Assembly (NCBI RefSeq): GCF_026183895.1
Contig: NZ_JAPFQI010000011.1
Coordinates: 62,001 to 126,000 of the forward strand
DNA: 64,000 bases
From: Sabulicella glaciei
Lineage (GTDB): Bacteria > Pseudomonadota > Alphaproteobacteria > Acetobacterales > Acetobacteraceae
Direction of reading: 5' to 3'
The notes under the pieces are model-generated. The model did not search any database, was not told the DNA's origin, and was given only the letters and a program-made list of their open reading frames with translations. Positions within the stretch are counted from its first letter, which is position 1. Each line of letters starts with the position of its first letter. The position numbers were made by a program, and so were the translations under genes. Below are positions 52,650-61,137 of this stretch, in pieces.

Positions 52650-52841
52650 ATGAGACGGCTTCCCCTGCTGCTTGTGCTCCTCCTCATCTCGGCCTGCGAA
52701 AGCCGCCAGCCCGGCGCGCGGGCCGGCGCCGCGCTGGACCGCGCGGGCACCCGAACCGGCGATGCGCTGGGGCACGCCGCGCAATCCACCGGCGCCGCGC
52801 TGGACCGTGCCGGCGACTGGATGCGCGACCGGACGCGCTGA
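52650..52841 (+). CDS. Small lipoprotein with internal repeat
   Basis: 63 residues. Lipobox L-L-I-S-A-C (Cys16). The mature part is a helical peptide with a repeat of about 22 residues: G-A-A-L-D-R-A-G occurs at about 27-34 and 49-56. At the DNA level a 19-nt direct repeat is exact (52723-52741 and 52789-52807). It resembles entericidin-type or Lpp-like small lipoproteins. Function unknown. Confidence 0.6.
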   Translation: MRRLPLLLVLLLISACESRQPGARAGAALDRAGTRTGDALGHAAQSTGAALDRAGDWMRDRTR

Positions 52842-52847
52842 AAGCGG

Positions 52848-54143
52848 CTACTCGGCCGGCGCCAGCGCCGTCGGTTCCTCCGGCATGCGGGGGCCGAGGC
52901 CGAAGCGGTGCAGCGCCGACAGTACGTGGAACACCGCCTTGAAGCTCAGGATGGGCAGGGTGGCGCGCGGGTCGCCGCGCAGGTTGCCGGCCAGCATGTT
53001 GATGATGCCGTCGCGCATCCACAGCGTGTTGCGCGGCGCCATGAACAGCGAGCGCAGCACCGGGTCGTTGATGCGGTAGATCAGCCAGCTGATGCGGTCC
53101 ATCGCGTCGGCCAGCTCGCGGTTGGTGCGCGCCGCCAGGCGCTGCCCACGCGCCGGGTCGTCCAGCCAGGCATGGGCGGCTTCCGCGCCCAGCTCGCCCG
53201 CCGTCATCGCCATCAAGACGCCGGTCGAGAACATCGGGTCTACGAAGCCATAGGCGTCGCCGATCATCAGGAAGTTGTCGCCGAAGCCCTGGCGCGCGCG
53301 GTAGCTGTAGTTGCCGGTGCTGTAGATGTCGCTGACCATCCGCGCGCCGCGCAGCCGGTCCGACACGGTGGGGGAGGAGGCAATGCGCGCCGCGAACACC
53401 TCCTGCGCCGCGCCCTTGCGGTTCTTCCAGGCGGATTGGTTGCCGACGAAGCCGACGCTCATCACGTCGCCCGGCAGCGGGATCAGCCAGAACCAGCCAT
53501 CCTCCGCGAGGTGGATGGAGATGTAGCCCTCCAGCTCCCCGGTGCGGCGCTCCACCCCCTCGAAATGCGCGTACATGGCGGCGGTGTTGTTGTACTTGTT
53601 GGTGTCCTTCACCCGCATCCGCCCGGCGAGGAAGGTGTCGCGCCCGGAGGCGTCCAGCACGTAGCGCGGGCGGAACTCCAGCGCCTCCTTCTCCGGACCC
53701 TCCGCGAGGACGGTGGCGCGCTCGCCCGGCGCGCCGAAGCGGATGTCGGTGACGCGCACGCGCTCCCGCGCATCGGCACCCTTGGACCGAGCGTTGCGGA
53801 ACAGCAGCGCGTCGAAATCCGAGCGCCGCACCTGCCACGCGCTGGTGCGCGAGCGGTTGAGCGCCTGGGCGAAGGGGAAGGCGCAGGACCGCCCGGTGCG
53901 GTCGCTGACGAACTCGGCGCCCGGCTTGTGCACGCCGATGCCGCGCACCTCCTCCAGCACGCCGAGGCGCTCCAGGACGTCAAGGTTGCGGGGCAGGAGG
54001 CTTTCGCCGATGTGGAAGCGCGGATGCGCCTCCTTTTCCAGCAGGGTGACGGAGCGTCCCTGCATGGCGAGGAGGGCGGCGGCGGTGGAGCCCGCCGGGC
54101 CCCCGCCCACGATGAGGATGTCTGGTGATGCGGTGCCGGGCAT
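52848..54143 (-). CDS. Flavin-dependent halogenase-like FAD oxidoreductase
   Basis: 431 residues from ATG 54143; the open frame farther upstream is antisense to LysE. FAD motif G-G-G-P-A-G-S (13-19); the G-E-S-L-L-P segment (46-51); Lys73 in H-K-P-G-A-E-F at the position of the catalytic Lys of phenolic halogenases; W-F-W-L-I-P (217-222), matching the W-x-W-x-I-P halogenase motif; F-V-D-P-M-F-S-T-G (300-308), matching the F-x-x-P-x-x-S-x-G motif. Relatives in flexirubin and xanthomonadin-type loci are annotated as tryptophan-halogenase-like. Whether it halogenates or oxidises the aryl head cannot be settled by sequence. Confidence 0.82.
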   Translation of the reverse strand: MPGTASPDILIVGGGPAGSTAAALLAMQGRSVTLLEKEAHPRFHIGESLLPRNLDVLERLGVLEEVRGIGVHKPGAEFVSDRTGRSCAFPFAQALNRSRTSAWQVRRSDFDALLFRNARSKGADARERVRVTDIRFGAPGERATVLAEGPEKEALEFRPRYVLDASGRDTFLAGRMRVKDTNKYNNTAAMYAHFEGVERRTGELEGYISIHLAEDGWFWLIPLPGDVMSVGFVGNQSAWKNRKGAAQEVFAARIASSPTVSDRLRGARMVSDIYSTGNYSYRARQGFGDNFLMIGDAYGFVDPMFSTGVLMAMTAGELGAEAAHAWLDDPARGQRLAARTNRELADAMDRISWLIYRINDPVLRSLFMAPRNTLWMRDGIINMLAGNLRGDPRATLPILSFKAVFHVLSALHRFGLGPRMPEEPTALAPAE

Positions 54144-54184
54144 GGCGCGAAGGCAGCGCAGCCCCCGGCTTCCTGTCAAGCGCC

Positions 54185-54763
54185 TCAGCGCAGCATCGGC
54201 GAAAGCAGCAGGAAGGCCGCGAATCCGCCCACCGCCAGCGACCCGGCGCGCGGCACGAATCGCGCCTTGCCCGCACGCCCCGCCGCCGCGCCCAGCGTGG
54301 CGCCGAAGGCAATCCAGCCCAGGGCGCACATCATCAGCAGCGTGGTAAAGCCCAGAAGATAAAGGCCCACGCCGGGATGGCCGAAGGGAATGACCACGAG
54401 GGCCAGCACCAGCGCCTTGGGATTCAGCAGCGTGGTCAGCCAGACCTGCGCGAAGCTCACCGCGCCGCCCGGTCCTGGCCCGGCCTCGCCACGCTGCCAG
54501 AGCCGCACGGCCAGCAGGACGAGATAGGCCCCCACCACCACCCGCAAGGCGCCCGAGACGAGGGGCGAGGTCGCCACGGCCGGGCCGATCAGCAGCCCGA
54601 TGCCGAGGATGGCGATGAGGTAGCCCGCCGCCTCCGCGAGGATGAGCTTCAGCGAGGCGCGCAGCCCGGCCATGGCGCCCGCGGTCGCCAGCAGGGTGTT
54701 GGTGGGGCCGGGCGTGCCCAGCAGCGCCAGCACGGCCAGGGCGAAGAGCAGCGGGTCTTGCAT
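54185..54763 (-). CDS. LysE family exporter
   Basis: 192 residues from ATG 54763. Six hydrophobic helices; the N-terminal G-T-P-G-P-T-N-T-L-L motif and L-N-P-K-A-L in the middle are RhtB/LysE signatures. Exports an amino acid or homoserine-lactone-like compound. It lies upstream of the halogenase-like gene in the same direction (41-bp gap); whether it belongs to the pigment locus is unclear. Confidence 0.88.
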   Translation of the reverse strand: MQDPLLFALAVLALLGTPGPTNTLLATAGAMAGLRASLKLILAEAAGYLIAILGIGLLIGPAVATSPLVSGALRVVVGAYLVLLAVRLWQRGEAGPGPGGAVSFAQVWLTTLLNPKALVLALVVIPFGHPGVGLYLLGFTTLLMMCALGWIAFGATLGAAAGRAGKARFVPRAGSLAVGGFAAFLLLSPMLR

Positions 54764-54867
54764 CGCCCGTGCATAGGACGGAACCGCGCGCCCGGCGATG
54801 CGGCCGCCCAACATTCCTTGCCGGGGGCAGGCGGCCGCACCTAGCCTCCGGGCAGGAGGACCCCGCC

Positions 54868-55722
54868 ATGCCCGAGGCCGCGATCCGCGCCTTCTTTCAC
54901 GAACCCACCAACACGGTCAGCTACCTCGTCTGGTGCCCCGATACGCGCGAGGGGGCGGTGGTGGACCCCGTGCTGGATTGGAACCAAGCGGCGGGCGAGG
55001 CCTCGACCCGCTCCGCCCAGGCCATCCTCGATGCGGCGCGGGAGGAGGGGGTGCGGATCGCCCGCATCCTGGAAACCCACGCCCATGCCGACCACCTGAC
55101 CGCGGCGCCCTGGCTGAAGGCCCGCACCGGCGCCCTCATCGGCATCGGCGCCCGCATCACGGAGGTGCAGCGCATCTTCCGCCCCGTCTTCGACGTAGAG
55201 GCGGACCCGGGCGATTTCGACGAGCTTTACGAGGATGGCGATCATTTCGCCCTCGGCCATCTGCGGGTGGAGGTGCTGCACGTGCCCGGCCACACCCCGG
55301 CCGACATCGCCTACAAGGTCGGTGACGACGTGTTCGTGGGCGACACGCTGTTCATGCACGATTACGGCACGGCGCGCTGCGACTTCCCGGGCGGCGATTG
55401 CCGCGCCCTGTGGGGTTCCATCGCCCGCCTCCTCGCCCTGCCGGACCATACAAGGCTGTGGATGTGCCACGACTACAAGGCGCCCGGGCGGGACCGCTTC
55501 GCCTGGCAGTCCAGCGTGGCGGAGCAGAAGGCGCACAACCCGCACCTCAAGCTGGGCGAGGAGGAGTTCGTGCGCTTCCGGCAGGAGCGCGACGCCAAGC
55601 TGTCGCCGCCCGCGCTGCTGATCCCCTCCATCCAGGTCAACATCCGCGCCGGGCGCTTCCCGGAGGCGGAGGCGAACGGCGTCCGCTACCTGAAGCTGCC
55701 GGTGAAGGGCACCGTCGAGTGA
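54868..55722 (+). CDS. MBL-fold metallohydrolase (ETHE1-like)
   Basis: 284 residues, with GGAGGA before the ATG. Metal site T-H-A-H-A-D-H-L-T, V-P-G-H-T-P-A-D, G-D-T-L-F and C-H-D-Y-K follow the glyoxalase II/persulfide dioxygenase pattern. The likely role is a glutathione persulfide dioxygenase or a related thiol hydrolase; no rhodanese domain or sulfide-regulator gene is adjacent. Confidence 0.86.
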   Translation: MPEAAIRAFFHEPTNTVSYLVWCPDTREGAVVDPVLDWNQAAGEASTRSAQAILDAAREEGVRIARILETHAHADHLTAAPWLKARTGALIGIGARITEVQRIFRPVFDVEADPGDFDELYEDGDHFALGHLRVEVLHVPGHTPADIAYKVGDDVFVGDTLFMHDYGTARCDFPGGDCRALWGSIARLLALPDHTRLWMCHDYKAPGRDRFAWQSSVAEQKAHNPHLKLGEEEFVRFRQERDAKLSPPALLIPSIQVNIRAGRFPEAEANGVRYLKLPVKGTVE

Positions 55723-55764
55723 GGGCTTCTTGAATTTCAGGATTTGCAGAAATATCTGACTGTC

Positions 55765-56340
55765 ATGGAATTGCCGCCCCTCATCCAGTCCTTCGTGCTC
55801 CATTTCGGGGAGATGGGGTCGCGCTGGGGCATCAACCGCACGGTGGGGCAGATCTACGCCCTGCTCTACGTGTCCGACCGGCCCTTGAACGCAGAGGACA
55901 TCGTGGAGGCGCTGGGCGTGTCCCGCTCCAACGTGTCCATGGGGCTGAAGGAGCTGGACACCTGGCGCCTCGTCCGCCGCCTGCACCTGCCCGGCGACCG
56001 GCGCGACCATTTCGCCGCGCTGGAGGATCCCTGGGCGGTGATCCGCACCCTGGCGGAGGAGCGGCGCAAGCGCGAGGTGGACCCGACCCTGTCCGTGCTG
56101 CGCGACCTCGCGATGCAGAAAGCATCCAGCCCAGCCGAGCAGCACGCGCAGGAACGGCTGCGCGAGATGACGGAAGCGATCGAACTCCTCACCTCCTGGG
56201 CGGACGAGATCGCGAAGCTGCCGGATGACCGCATCGTCGCCCTGCTGCGCATGGGCAGCGGCGTCGCCAAGGTCCTGGATTCTGGCCGCAAGCTGAAGCT
56301 GATCATGGGCGGGAAGAAGTCCCGCCAGAAGGAGAAGTGA
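55765..56340 (+). CDS. GbsR/MarR-type transcriptional regulator
   Basis: 191 residues from ATG 55765; a TTG 7 codons upstream (55744) is an alternative. GbsR features: F-V-L-H-F-G-E-M-G-S-R-W-G and the winged helix A-L-G-V-S-R-S-N-V-S-M-G. A Lys-rich C-terminus (G-G-K-K-S-R-Q-K-E-K) follows. The stop is 2 bp before cydA, so it is probably co-transcribed and likely controls the oxidase in response to redox or a ligand. Confidence 0.85.
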   Translation: MELPPLIQSFVLHFGEMGSRWGINRTVGQIYALLYVSDRPLNAEDIVEALGVSRSNVSMGLKELDTWRLVRRLHLPGDRRDHFAALEDPWAVIRTLAEERRKREVDPTLSVLRDLAMQKASSPAEQHAQERLREMTEAIELLTSWADEIAKLPDDRIVALLRMGSGVAKVLDSGRKLKLIMGGKKSRQKEK

Positions 56341-56342
56341 CG

Positions 56343-57710
56343 ATGGACGGCGTGATGCTGTCGCGGATCCAGTTCGCGGCGAACATCTCCTTCCACATCC
56401 TGTTCCCCGCGATCACTATCGCGCTGGGCTGGATCCTGCTCTTCCTGAAGCTGCGCTTCAACGCGACCCGGGACGAGGCGTGGATGGATGCCTACAAGTT
56501 CTGGGTGAAGGTCTTCGCGCTTTCCTTCGCCATGGGCGTCGTCTCGGGCGTCACCATGTCCTTCCAGTTCGGCACCAACTGGCCGGGCTACATGGAGCGC
56601 GTGGGCAACATCGCCGGGCCGCTGCTGGCCTACGAGGTCATCACCGCCTTCTTCCTGGAGGCAACCTTCCTGGCCGTCATGCTGTTCGGCTACGGCCGCG
56701 TGCCCGACCGGCTGCACACGCTGGCGACGTTTCTCGTCGCCCTGGGCACGACCATGTCGGCCTTCTGGATCCTGGTGCTGAATTCCTGGATGCAGACCCC
56801 GGCGGGGTTCGAGATCCGCGACGGCGTGGCCCACGCGACGGACTGGGCGGCGATCATCCTCAACCCTTCCATGCCCTATCGCGTCACGCACATGCTGCTC
56901 GCCTCCGGCCTCACCGCCTCCTTTCTGGTGGCGGGCCTGTCGGCCTTTCGCTGGCTGCGCGGCGACGACAGCCCGGGCGTGCTGCGTGCCATGCGCGTCG
57001 GCGTCTTCGTTGCCGCCACGCTGATCCCGCTGCAGATCCTGGCCGGCGACATGCACGGGCTGAACACGCTGCACCACCAGCCGCAGAAGGTCGCGGCGAT
57101 GGAGGGCATCTGGGAAACGGAGCGTGGCGCCGGGCTGCGCCTCTTCGCCTGGCCCGACGACGCTGGGCGACGCAACCGCTTCGAGGTGGAGATCCCGCGC
57201 CTCGGCTCGCTGATCCTCACCCATAGCTGGGATGGCGAGATCCGCGGCCTCAACGAGTTCGAGGGCCAGCACCCGCCCGTGCTGCCCGTCTTCCTGGCCT
57301 TCCGTGTCATGGTCGGCGTGGGCGTGCTGATGCTGCTCGTCTCCTGGTGGGCGGCGCTGTCCTTCTGGCGGCGCGGCCGGGTGTCGCGGCCGGCGGCCTG
57401 GGCGCTCGCCGCCATGACCTTCTCCGGCTGGGTGGCGACACTGGCCGGCTGGTACACGACGGAGATCGGCCGCCAGCCCTGGCTCGTCACCGGCATCCTT
57501 CGCACCGGGGAGGCGGCCGGACCGGTCCCGGCGGGCACGGTGGCCACCTCGCTCGCCGCCTATCTCGCGGTCTATGCCTTCCTGCTGCTCGCCTATCTCG
57601 GCACGTTGCTGCACCTCGCTCGCCGCCCGGCGCTCACCGGACCGGATGCGCCCGGCGAGCCCAAGCGCCCCGGCCTGCCCGCCGCAGCCACGCTGGTCCC
57701 GGGGGAGTGA
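56343..57710 (+). CDS. cydA: Cytochrome bd ubiquinol oxidase subunit I
   Basis: 455 residues from ATG 56343 (GGAG 8 nt upstream); a GTG two codons earlier is possible. Heme ligand His18 in F-H-I-L-F-P, the second ligand in R-V-T-H-M-L-L, and G-W-Y-T-T-E-I-G-R-Q-P-W near 375 are conserved. The quinone loop is short, as in the cyanide-insensitive (CioA) subgroup. Membrane-bound, uses quinol to reduce O2 with high affinity or under cyanide/NO stress. Confidence 0.94.
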   Translation: MDGVMLSRIQFAANISFHILFPAITIALGWILLFLKLRFNATRDEAWMDAYKFWVKVFALSFAMGVVSGVTMSFQFGTNWPGYMERVGNIAGPLLAYEVITAFFLEATFLAVMLFGYGRVPDRLHTLATFLVALGTTMSAFWILVLNSWMQTPAGFEIRDGVAHATDWAAIILNPSMPYRVTHMLLASGLTASFLVAGLSAFRWLRGDDSPGVLRAMRVGVFVAATLIPLQILAGDMHGLNTLHHQPQKVAAMEGIWETERGAGLRLFAWPDDAGRRNRFEVEIPRLGSLILTHSWDGEIRGLNEFEGQHPPVLPVFLAFRVMVGVGVLMLLVSWWAALSFWRRGRVSRPAAWALAAMTFSGWVATLAGWYTTEIGRQPWLVTGILRTGEAAGPVPAGTVATSLAAYLAVYAFLLLAYLGTLLHLARRPALTGPDAPGEPKRPGLPAAATLVPGE

Positions 57711-57715
57711 CGGCG

Positions 57716-58726
57716 ATGGACACGCTGCCCGAGGGCGCCTGGCTGCCCATGGTCTTCGCGGGGCTGATGGGCCTCGCCATGCTGCTCTACGCCGTGCTCG
57801 ACGGCTTCGACCTCGGCGTCGGCATCCTGCTGCGCGCGGTGCCGGAGGAGGAGCAGCGCGACCGCATGATCCACTCCATCGGCCCGTTCTGGGACGCGAA
57901 CGAGACCTGGCTGGTGCTGGGCGTCGGGCTGCTGCTGGTCGCTTTCCCGCTGGCGCATGGCATGATCCTCACCGCGCTCTACATCCCCGTCCTGCTCATG
58001 CTGGTGGGGCTGATCGCGCGCGGCGTGGCCTTCGAGTTCCGCACCAAGGCGCCGGAGTCGCAGAAGCCGCGCTGGGACCTCGCCTTCCAGGGCGGGTCAT
58101 TGCTCGCCGGCTTCTCGCAGGGCTGGATGCTCGGCGCCTATATCCTGGGCTTCGCGCCGGGCTGGGGCGCCTTCGTCTTCGCCCTGCTGTGCGGCGCCTT
58201 CGTCTGCTCGGGCTACGCGCTGATCGGCGCCTCCTGGCTCGTGTGGCGTACGGAAGGCGCGTTGCAGGAGCGCGCGGTGCGCTGGGCGCGGATCGCCCTG
58301 ATCCTGACCGGCATCGGCGTCGTCGCCGTGTCGCTCGCCACGCCCTTCGCCTCGCCGCGCATCATGGAGCGCTGGTTCGCCTTCCCCGAGATCCTCGGCC
58401 TCGCCCCCATCCCGGTGGCAACGGGGGCGCTGTTCCTGGTGGTGTTCCTGTCGCTGCGCCACCTGCCGCGCCGCGACCACGCGCTGGACTGGGTGCCCTT
58501 CGCGGCCACGGCGGGCATCTTCATCCTGTGCTTCCAGGGCCTCGCCTATTCCTTCTGGCCCTATGTGGTGCCCGACCGGCTGACCATCTTCGAGGCCGCC
58601 TCGGCGCCCGAAAGCCTGCTGATCATCCTGGTTGGGGTGCTGGTCGTGCTGCCGGTCATCCTCGCCTACACCGTGCTGGTCTGGCGCTGGTTCGGCGGCA
58701 AGGCGCAGGCGTTGAAGTACTACTGA
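57716..58726 (+). CDS. cydB: Cytochrome bd ubiquinol oxidase subunit II
   Basis: 336 residues, 5 bp after cydA. Eight or so hydrophobic helices; L-D-G-F-D-L-G-V-G at the N-terminus and W-D-A-N-E-T-W-L-V are CydB signatures. No small CydX/DUF2474 subunit gene follows. Completes the oxidase operon with the GbsR-type regulator. Confidence 0.94.
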   Translation: MDTLPEGAWLPMVFAGLMGLAMLLYAVLDGFDLGVGILLRAVPEEEQRDRMIHSIGPFWDANETWLVLGVGLLLVAFPLAHGMILTALYIPVLLMLVGLIARGVAFEFRTKAPESQKPRWDLAFQGGSLLAGFSQGWMLGAYILGFAPGWGAFVFALLCGAFVCSGYALIGASWLVWRTEGALQERAVRWARIALILTGIGVVAVSLATPFASPRIMERWFAFPEILGLAPIPVATGALFLVVFLSLRHLPRRDHALDWVPFAATAGIFILCFQGLAYSFWPYVVPDRLTIFEAASAPESLLIILVGVLVVLPVILAYTVLVWRWFGGKAQALKYY

Positions 58727-58731
58727 GCGGG

Positions 58732-59664
58732 TCAGGTCGTGGGCGAGCCCTGGCCCACGTCCCGCGAACCGGCGCGGATGGTGACACGGCCTTCGGGCAG
58801 CGGAATGAACTCCTTCTCGTCATCCGCCACCGCCCCGAAGCGCCCCTCCGTCCAGTCGCGCTTCGCCTGCTCGATGCGATCGCGCGAGGAGGACACGAAG
58901 TTCCAGAACAGGAAGCGCGGCCCGTCCATCGCCGCGCCGCCCAGCAGGAGCAGGCGCGCCCCCTCGGAACCGGCATGGAGCGACAGCCGGTCGCCCGCGC
59001 GGAACACCAGGAGCCGCCCGGCCTCCCATTCCTGACCCGAGACGCTCACCATGCCGCGCACCAGATAGGCCGCGCGTTCCTCATGCCCATCGGGCAGCGG
59101 CACGGCGGCGCTGGGAGCCAGGACGACGTCGGCGTAGAAGAGCGGCGAGGACACGGCGACCGGGGAGCGCAGCCCCCAGCCCTCCCCGGCGACGAGGCGC
59201 AGCGTCATGCCGCCGTCCTCGACAAAGGGCAGGGCCTCCGCGCCGTGATGCGCGAAGGCGGGCGCCGTTTCTTCCGCATCCTTGGGCAGCGCCACCCAGG
59301 ACTGGATGCCGAAGAGCCGGTTCACCTGCCCGCGCTGCGCCTCGTCTGTGCGCTCGCTGTGGGCGATGCCGCGACCGGCGGTCATCCAGTTCACCTCGCC
59401 GGGGCGGATGGGCTGGCGCACCCCCAGCGTGTCGCGGTGCAGGATCTCCCCCTCGTACAGGTAGGTGAGGGTAGACAGGCCAATATGCGGGTGCGGCCGC
59501 ACGTCCAGCCCCTTGCCCGACAGGAACTCGCCCGGCCCCATCTGGTCCAGGAAGATGAAGGGGCCGACCATCTGCCGCTCGCGCGAGGGCAGGGCGCGGC
59601 GCACCTCGAAGCCGCCGACATCGTGCGCGCGGGGCAGGATCACCGTCTCGGGTCCAGGGGTCAT
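58732..59664 (-). CDS. Pirin family protein
   Basis: 310 residues from ATG 59664. Bicupin fold; the metal site R-P-H-P-H-I-G-L and the following E-G-E-I-L-H-R-D give the His/Glu ligands. Pirins act as quercetinases or redox-sensing regulators. It is convergent with cydB at a 5-bp gap. Confidence 0.88.
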   Translation of the reverse strand: MTPGPETVILPRAHDVGGFEVRRALPSRERQMVGPFIFLDQMGPGEFLSGKGLDVRPHPHIGLSTLTYLYEGEILHRDTLGVRQPIRPGEVNWMTAGRGIAHSERTDEAQRGQVNRLFGIQSWVALPKDAEETAPAFAHHGAEALPFVEDGGMTLRLVAGEGWGLRSPVAVSSPLFYADVVLAPSAAVPLPDGHEERAAYLVRGMVSVSGQEWEAGRLLVFRAGDRLSLHAGSEGARLLLLGGAAMDGPRFLFWNFVSSSRDRIEQAKRDWTEGRFGAVADDEKEFIPLPEGRVTIRAGSRDVGQGSPTT

Positions 59665-59816
59665 GGCGGGCTCCTTCTTCCCAGGATGTGGGGCGGTTCG
59701 GCTTCTTGCGAGGCTCGCCATCCTGGCACGGGACGAGACCGGGCGGCAGGGAAGTTCTGCAACCCTTCATCTTGCCTTGCGCCTTATCCCGGTGTTTGGG
59801 TTTCCCCGGAGCACGA

Positions 59817-60749
59817 ATGGATCGCAAGGCCACAGAAACTGCAGCACAGGGCGCGTCCGCCGCGGCGTCCCCCTTCGACCTGGAGCTGCTTCGCCTGGCC
59901 GTGGACGAGACGGGATGCAATTTCGCGGTCTTCGACCGGGACCGCTACCTCGTCGCCCACAGCCGCTCCTACGCGGAGCTGCATCGCGAGGCCTTTGCCC
60001 GGCTGACGCCACCGCTGCGCTACGACGACCTCATGCGCGTCACGCTTTCGCTCGCCCGCCCCGGCGAGGACCTCGAGGCCGCGGTGCAGGAGGCGATCCG
60101 GGTCCATGAACGGAACGAAGGCGCCTATGAGCGGCGCTACCCGGACGGGCGCTGGATGCGCGTCGTCAAGCGCACCCTGCCGAGCGGGCATGTCGCCGGC
60201 TTCGCCATGGACATCACGGAGCTCAAGCTGGCCCAGGCCGCGGCGGAACAATTGGCCGTCGAGGACCCGCTGACCCACCTGCCCAACCGCCGCGGCTTCC
60301 ATGCGCTGTTCGCCCATGCCCTCGCGTCGGGGCGGGGCGGGATGCTGCTGCTGGTGGATCTCGACCGCTTCAAGGCGGTGAACGACAGCCAGGGCCACGC
60401 GGCGGGCGACGCTGTGCTGGCGGAGGTCGCGCGCCGCATGCGCGCCTCGGTGCGGGCCGGCGACGTGGTGTGCCGCCTGGGCGGGGACGAGTTCGCGCTG
60501 CTTTGTGCCGGCATGGCGGAGGGCGAGGCGCTCGACCTCGGCCGCCGCCTGGTGTCCCTGCTGGAGCAGCCTTTCCCCCTGGGCGAGGGACGCGAGGCGC
60601 GGATCGGCGCCAGCATCGGCGTCGCGCCGCTGGCCGCCGCCACCATGGAGGAGGTGCTGCGCCGCGCCGACCGTGCCCTCTACCAGGCCAAGGCGGCGGG
60701 GCGTGGCTGCGTGCGCGCCGACGACGCGCCAGAGCCGCATCCCCGTTAG
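59817..60749 (+). CDS. Diguanylate cyclase with N-terminal PAS domain
   Basis: 310 residues. A PAS-type sensor (about 20-140; I-T-E-L-K-L-A-Q-A at its end) precedes the GGDEF domain. The active loop is G-G-D-E-F starting at residue 222, and the I-site R-A-G-D lies five residues before it. Cytosolic; should make c-di-GMP under product control. Its 5' neighbour is the divergent pirin gene; downstream lies a region with a possible IS remnant. Confidence 0.9.
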   Translation: MDRKATETAAQGASAAASPFDLELLRLAVDETGCNFAVFDRDRYLVAHSRSYAELHREAFARLTPPLRYDDLMRVTLSLARPGEDLEAAVQEAIRVHERNEGAYERRYPDGRWMRVVKRTLPSGHVAGFAMDITELKLAQAAAEQLAVEDPLTHLPNRRGFHALFAHALASGRGGMLLLVDLDRFKAVNDSQGHAAGDAVLAEVARRMRASVRAGDVVCRLGGDEFALLCAGMAEGEALDLGRRLVSLLEQPFPLGEGREARIGASIGVAPLAAATMEEVLRRADRALYQAKAAGRGCVRADDAPEPHPR

Positions 60750-60762
60750 CGGTTGACCCAGC

Positions 60763-60992
60763 CGAATTCCCATGAGGAAGACGATGCCGAGGGAGTTCGC
60801 GGCGATCTTCGCGTCACGAGCGGTGCCACTGATCATCGTTCTTTGAGGCCCGCCCCAGCGGCGCGTGGTGCAAGCCCGAGTGCTGCGGGCGAAAGGCGTC
60901 TCGTTGCGCTTGATGGGCACGGCGGGACGTCGCGCGGGCAATGGGCGGCCAACACCCACTTGCCTCTCCGAAAGCAAACCTGACGCCACCAC
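60763..60992 (-). mobile_element. Possible IS5-like transposase C-terminal remnant
   Basis: On the minus strand a frame reads V-P-I-K-R-N-E-T-P-F, then R-D-A-K-I-A-A-N-S-L-G-I-V-F-L-M, loosely like the IS5-family end (K-R-N-R-K, then R-Y-D-K-L-A-x-N). No start, catalytic triad or terminal repeats were found. The rest of the 60750-61137 gap holds nothing recognisable and is lower in GC, and could mark a past insertion boundary. Confidence 0.3.
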
Positions 60993-61137
60993 ACGCTTCA
61001 GTTCGGGCGTGAGCCGCGCGGCGCTTCGTCGATGCTTTCCGGATTCTGTGCGTGTCGTGCCGATCGTGTGTTATGACCGGATCAGAAAATTCATGTCTTG
61101 TTTCATCATTTGAGCTTGGCATTCGGATGGCACATCG

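Larger units (their letters stand above)
38924..54143. other. Aryl-polyene-type biosynthetic gene cluster
   Basis: Seventeen or so genes with the hallmark combination of aryl-polyene loci: free-standing ACP, aryl-AMP ligase, KS plus chain-length factor, ketoreductase, two hotdog dehydratases, COG4648 membrane protein, LpxL-like and PlsC-like acyltransferases, GT2, LolA-like carrier and MMPL exporter. Added are two methyltransferases, a polysaccharide deacetylase and a halogenase-like flavoprotein. The ammonia-lyase, second KS, second ACP and DUF3261 lipoprotein of the classical loci were not found. The product is inferred to be a lipid-linked, possibly halogenated aryl-polyene pigment of the outer membrane. 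Confidence 0.8.

Noticed and set aside
54144-54869. Upstream extension of the halogenase-like gene
   Set aside because: The extension is antisense or out of frame to LysE; the FAD motif lies 13 residues after the ATG at 54143, the expected distance.
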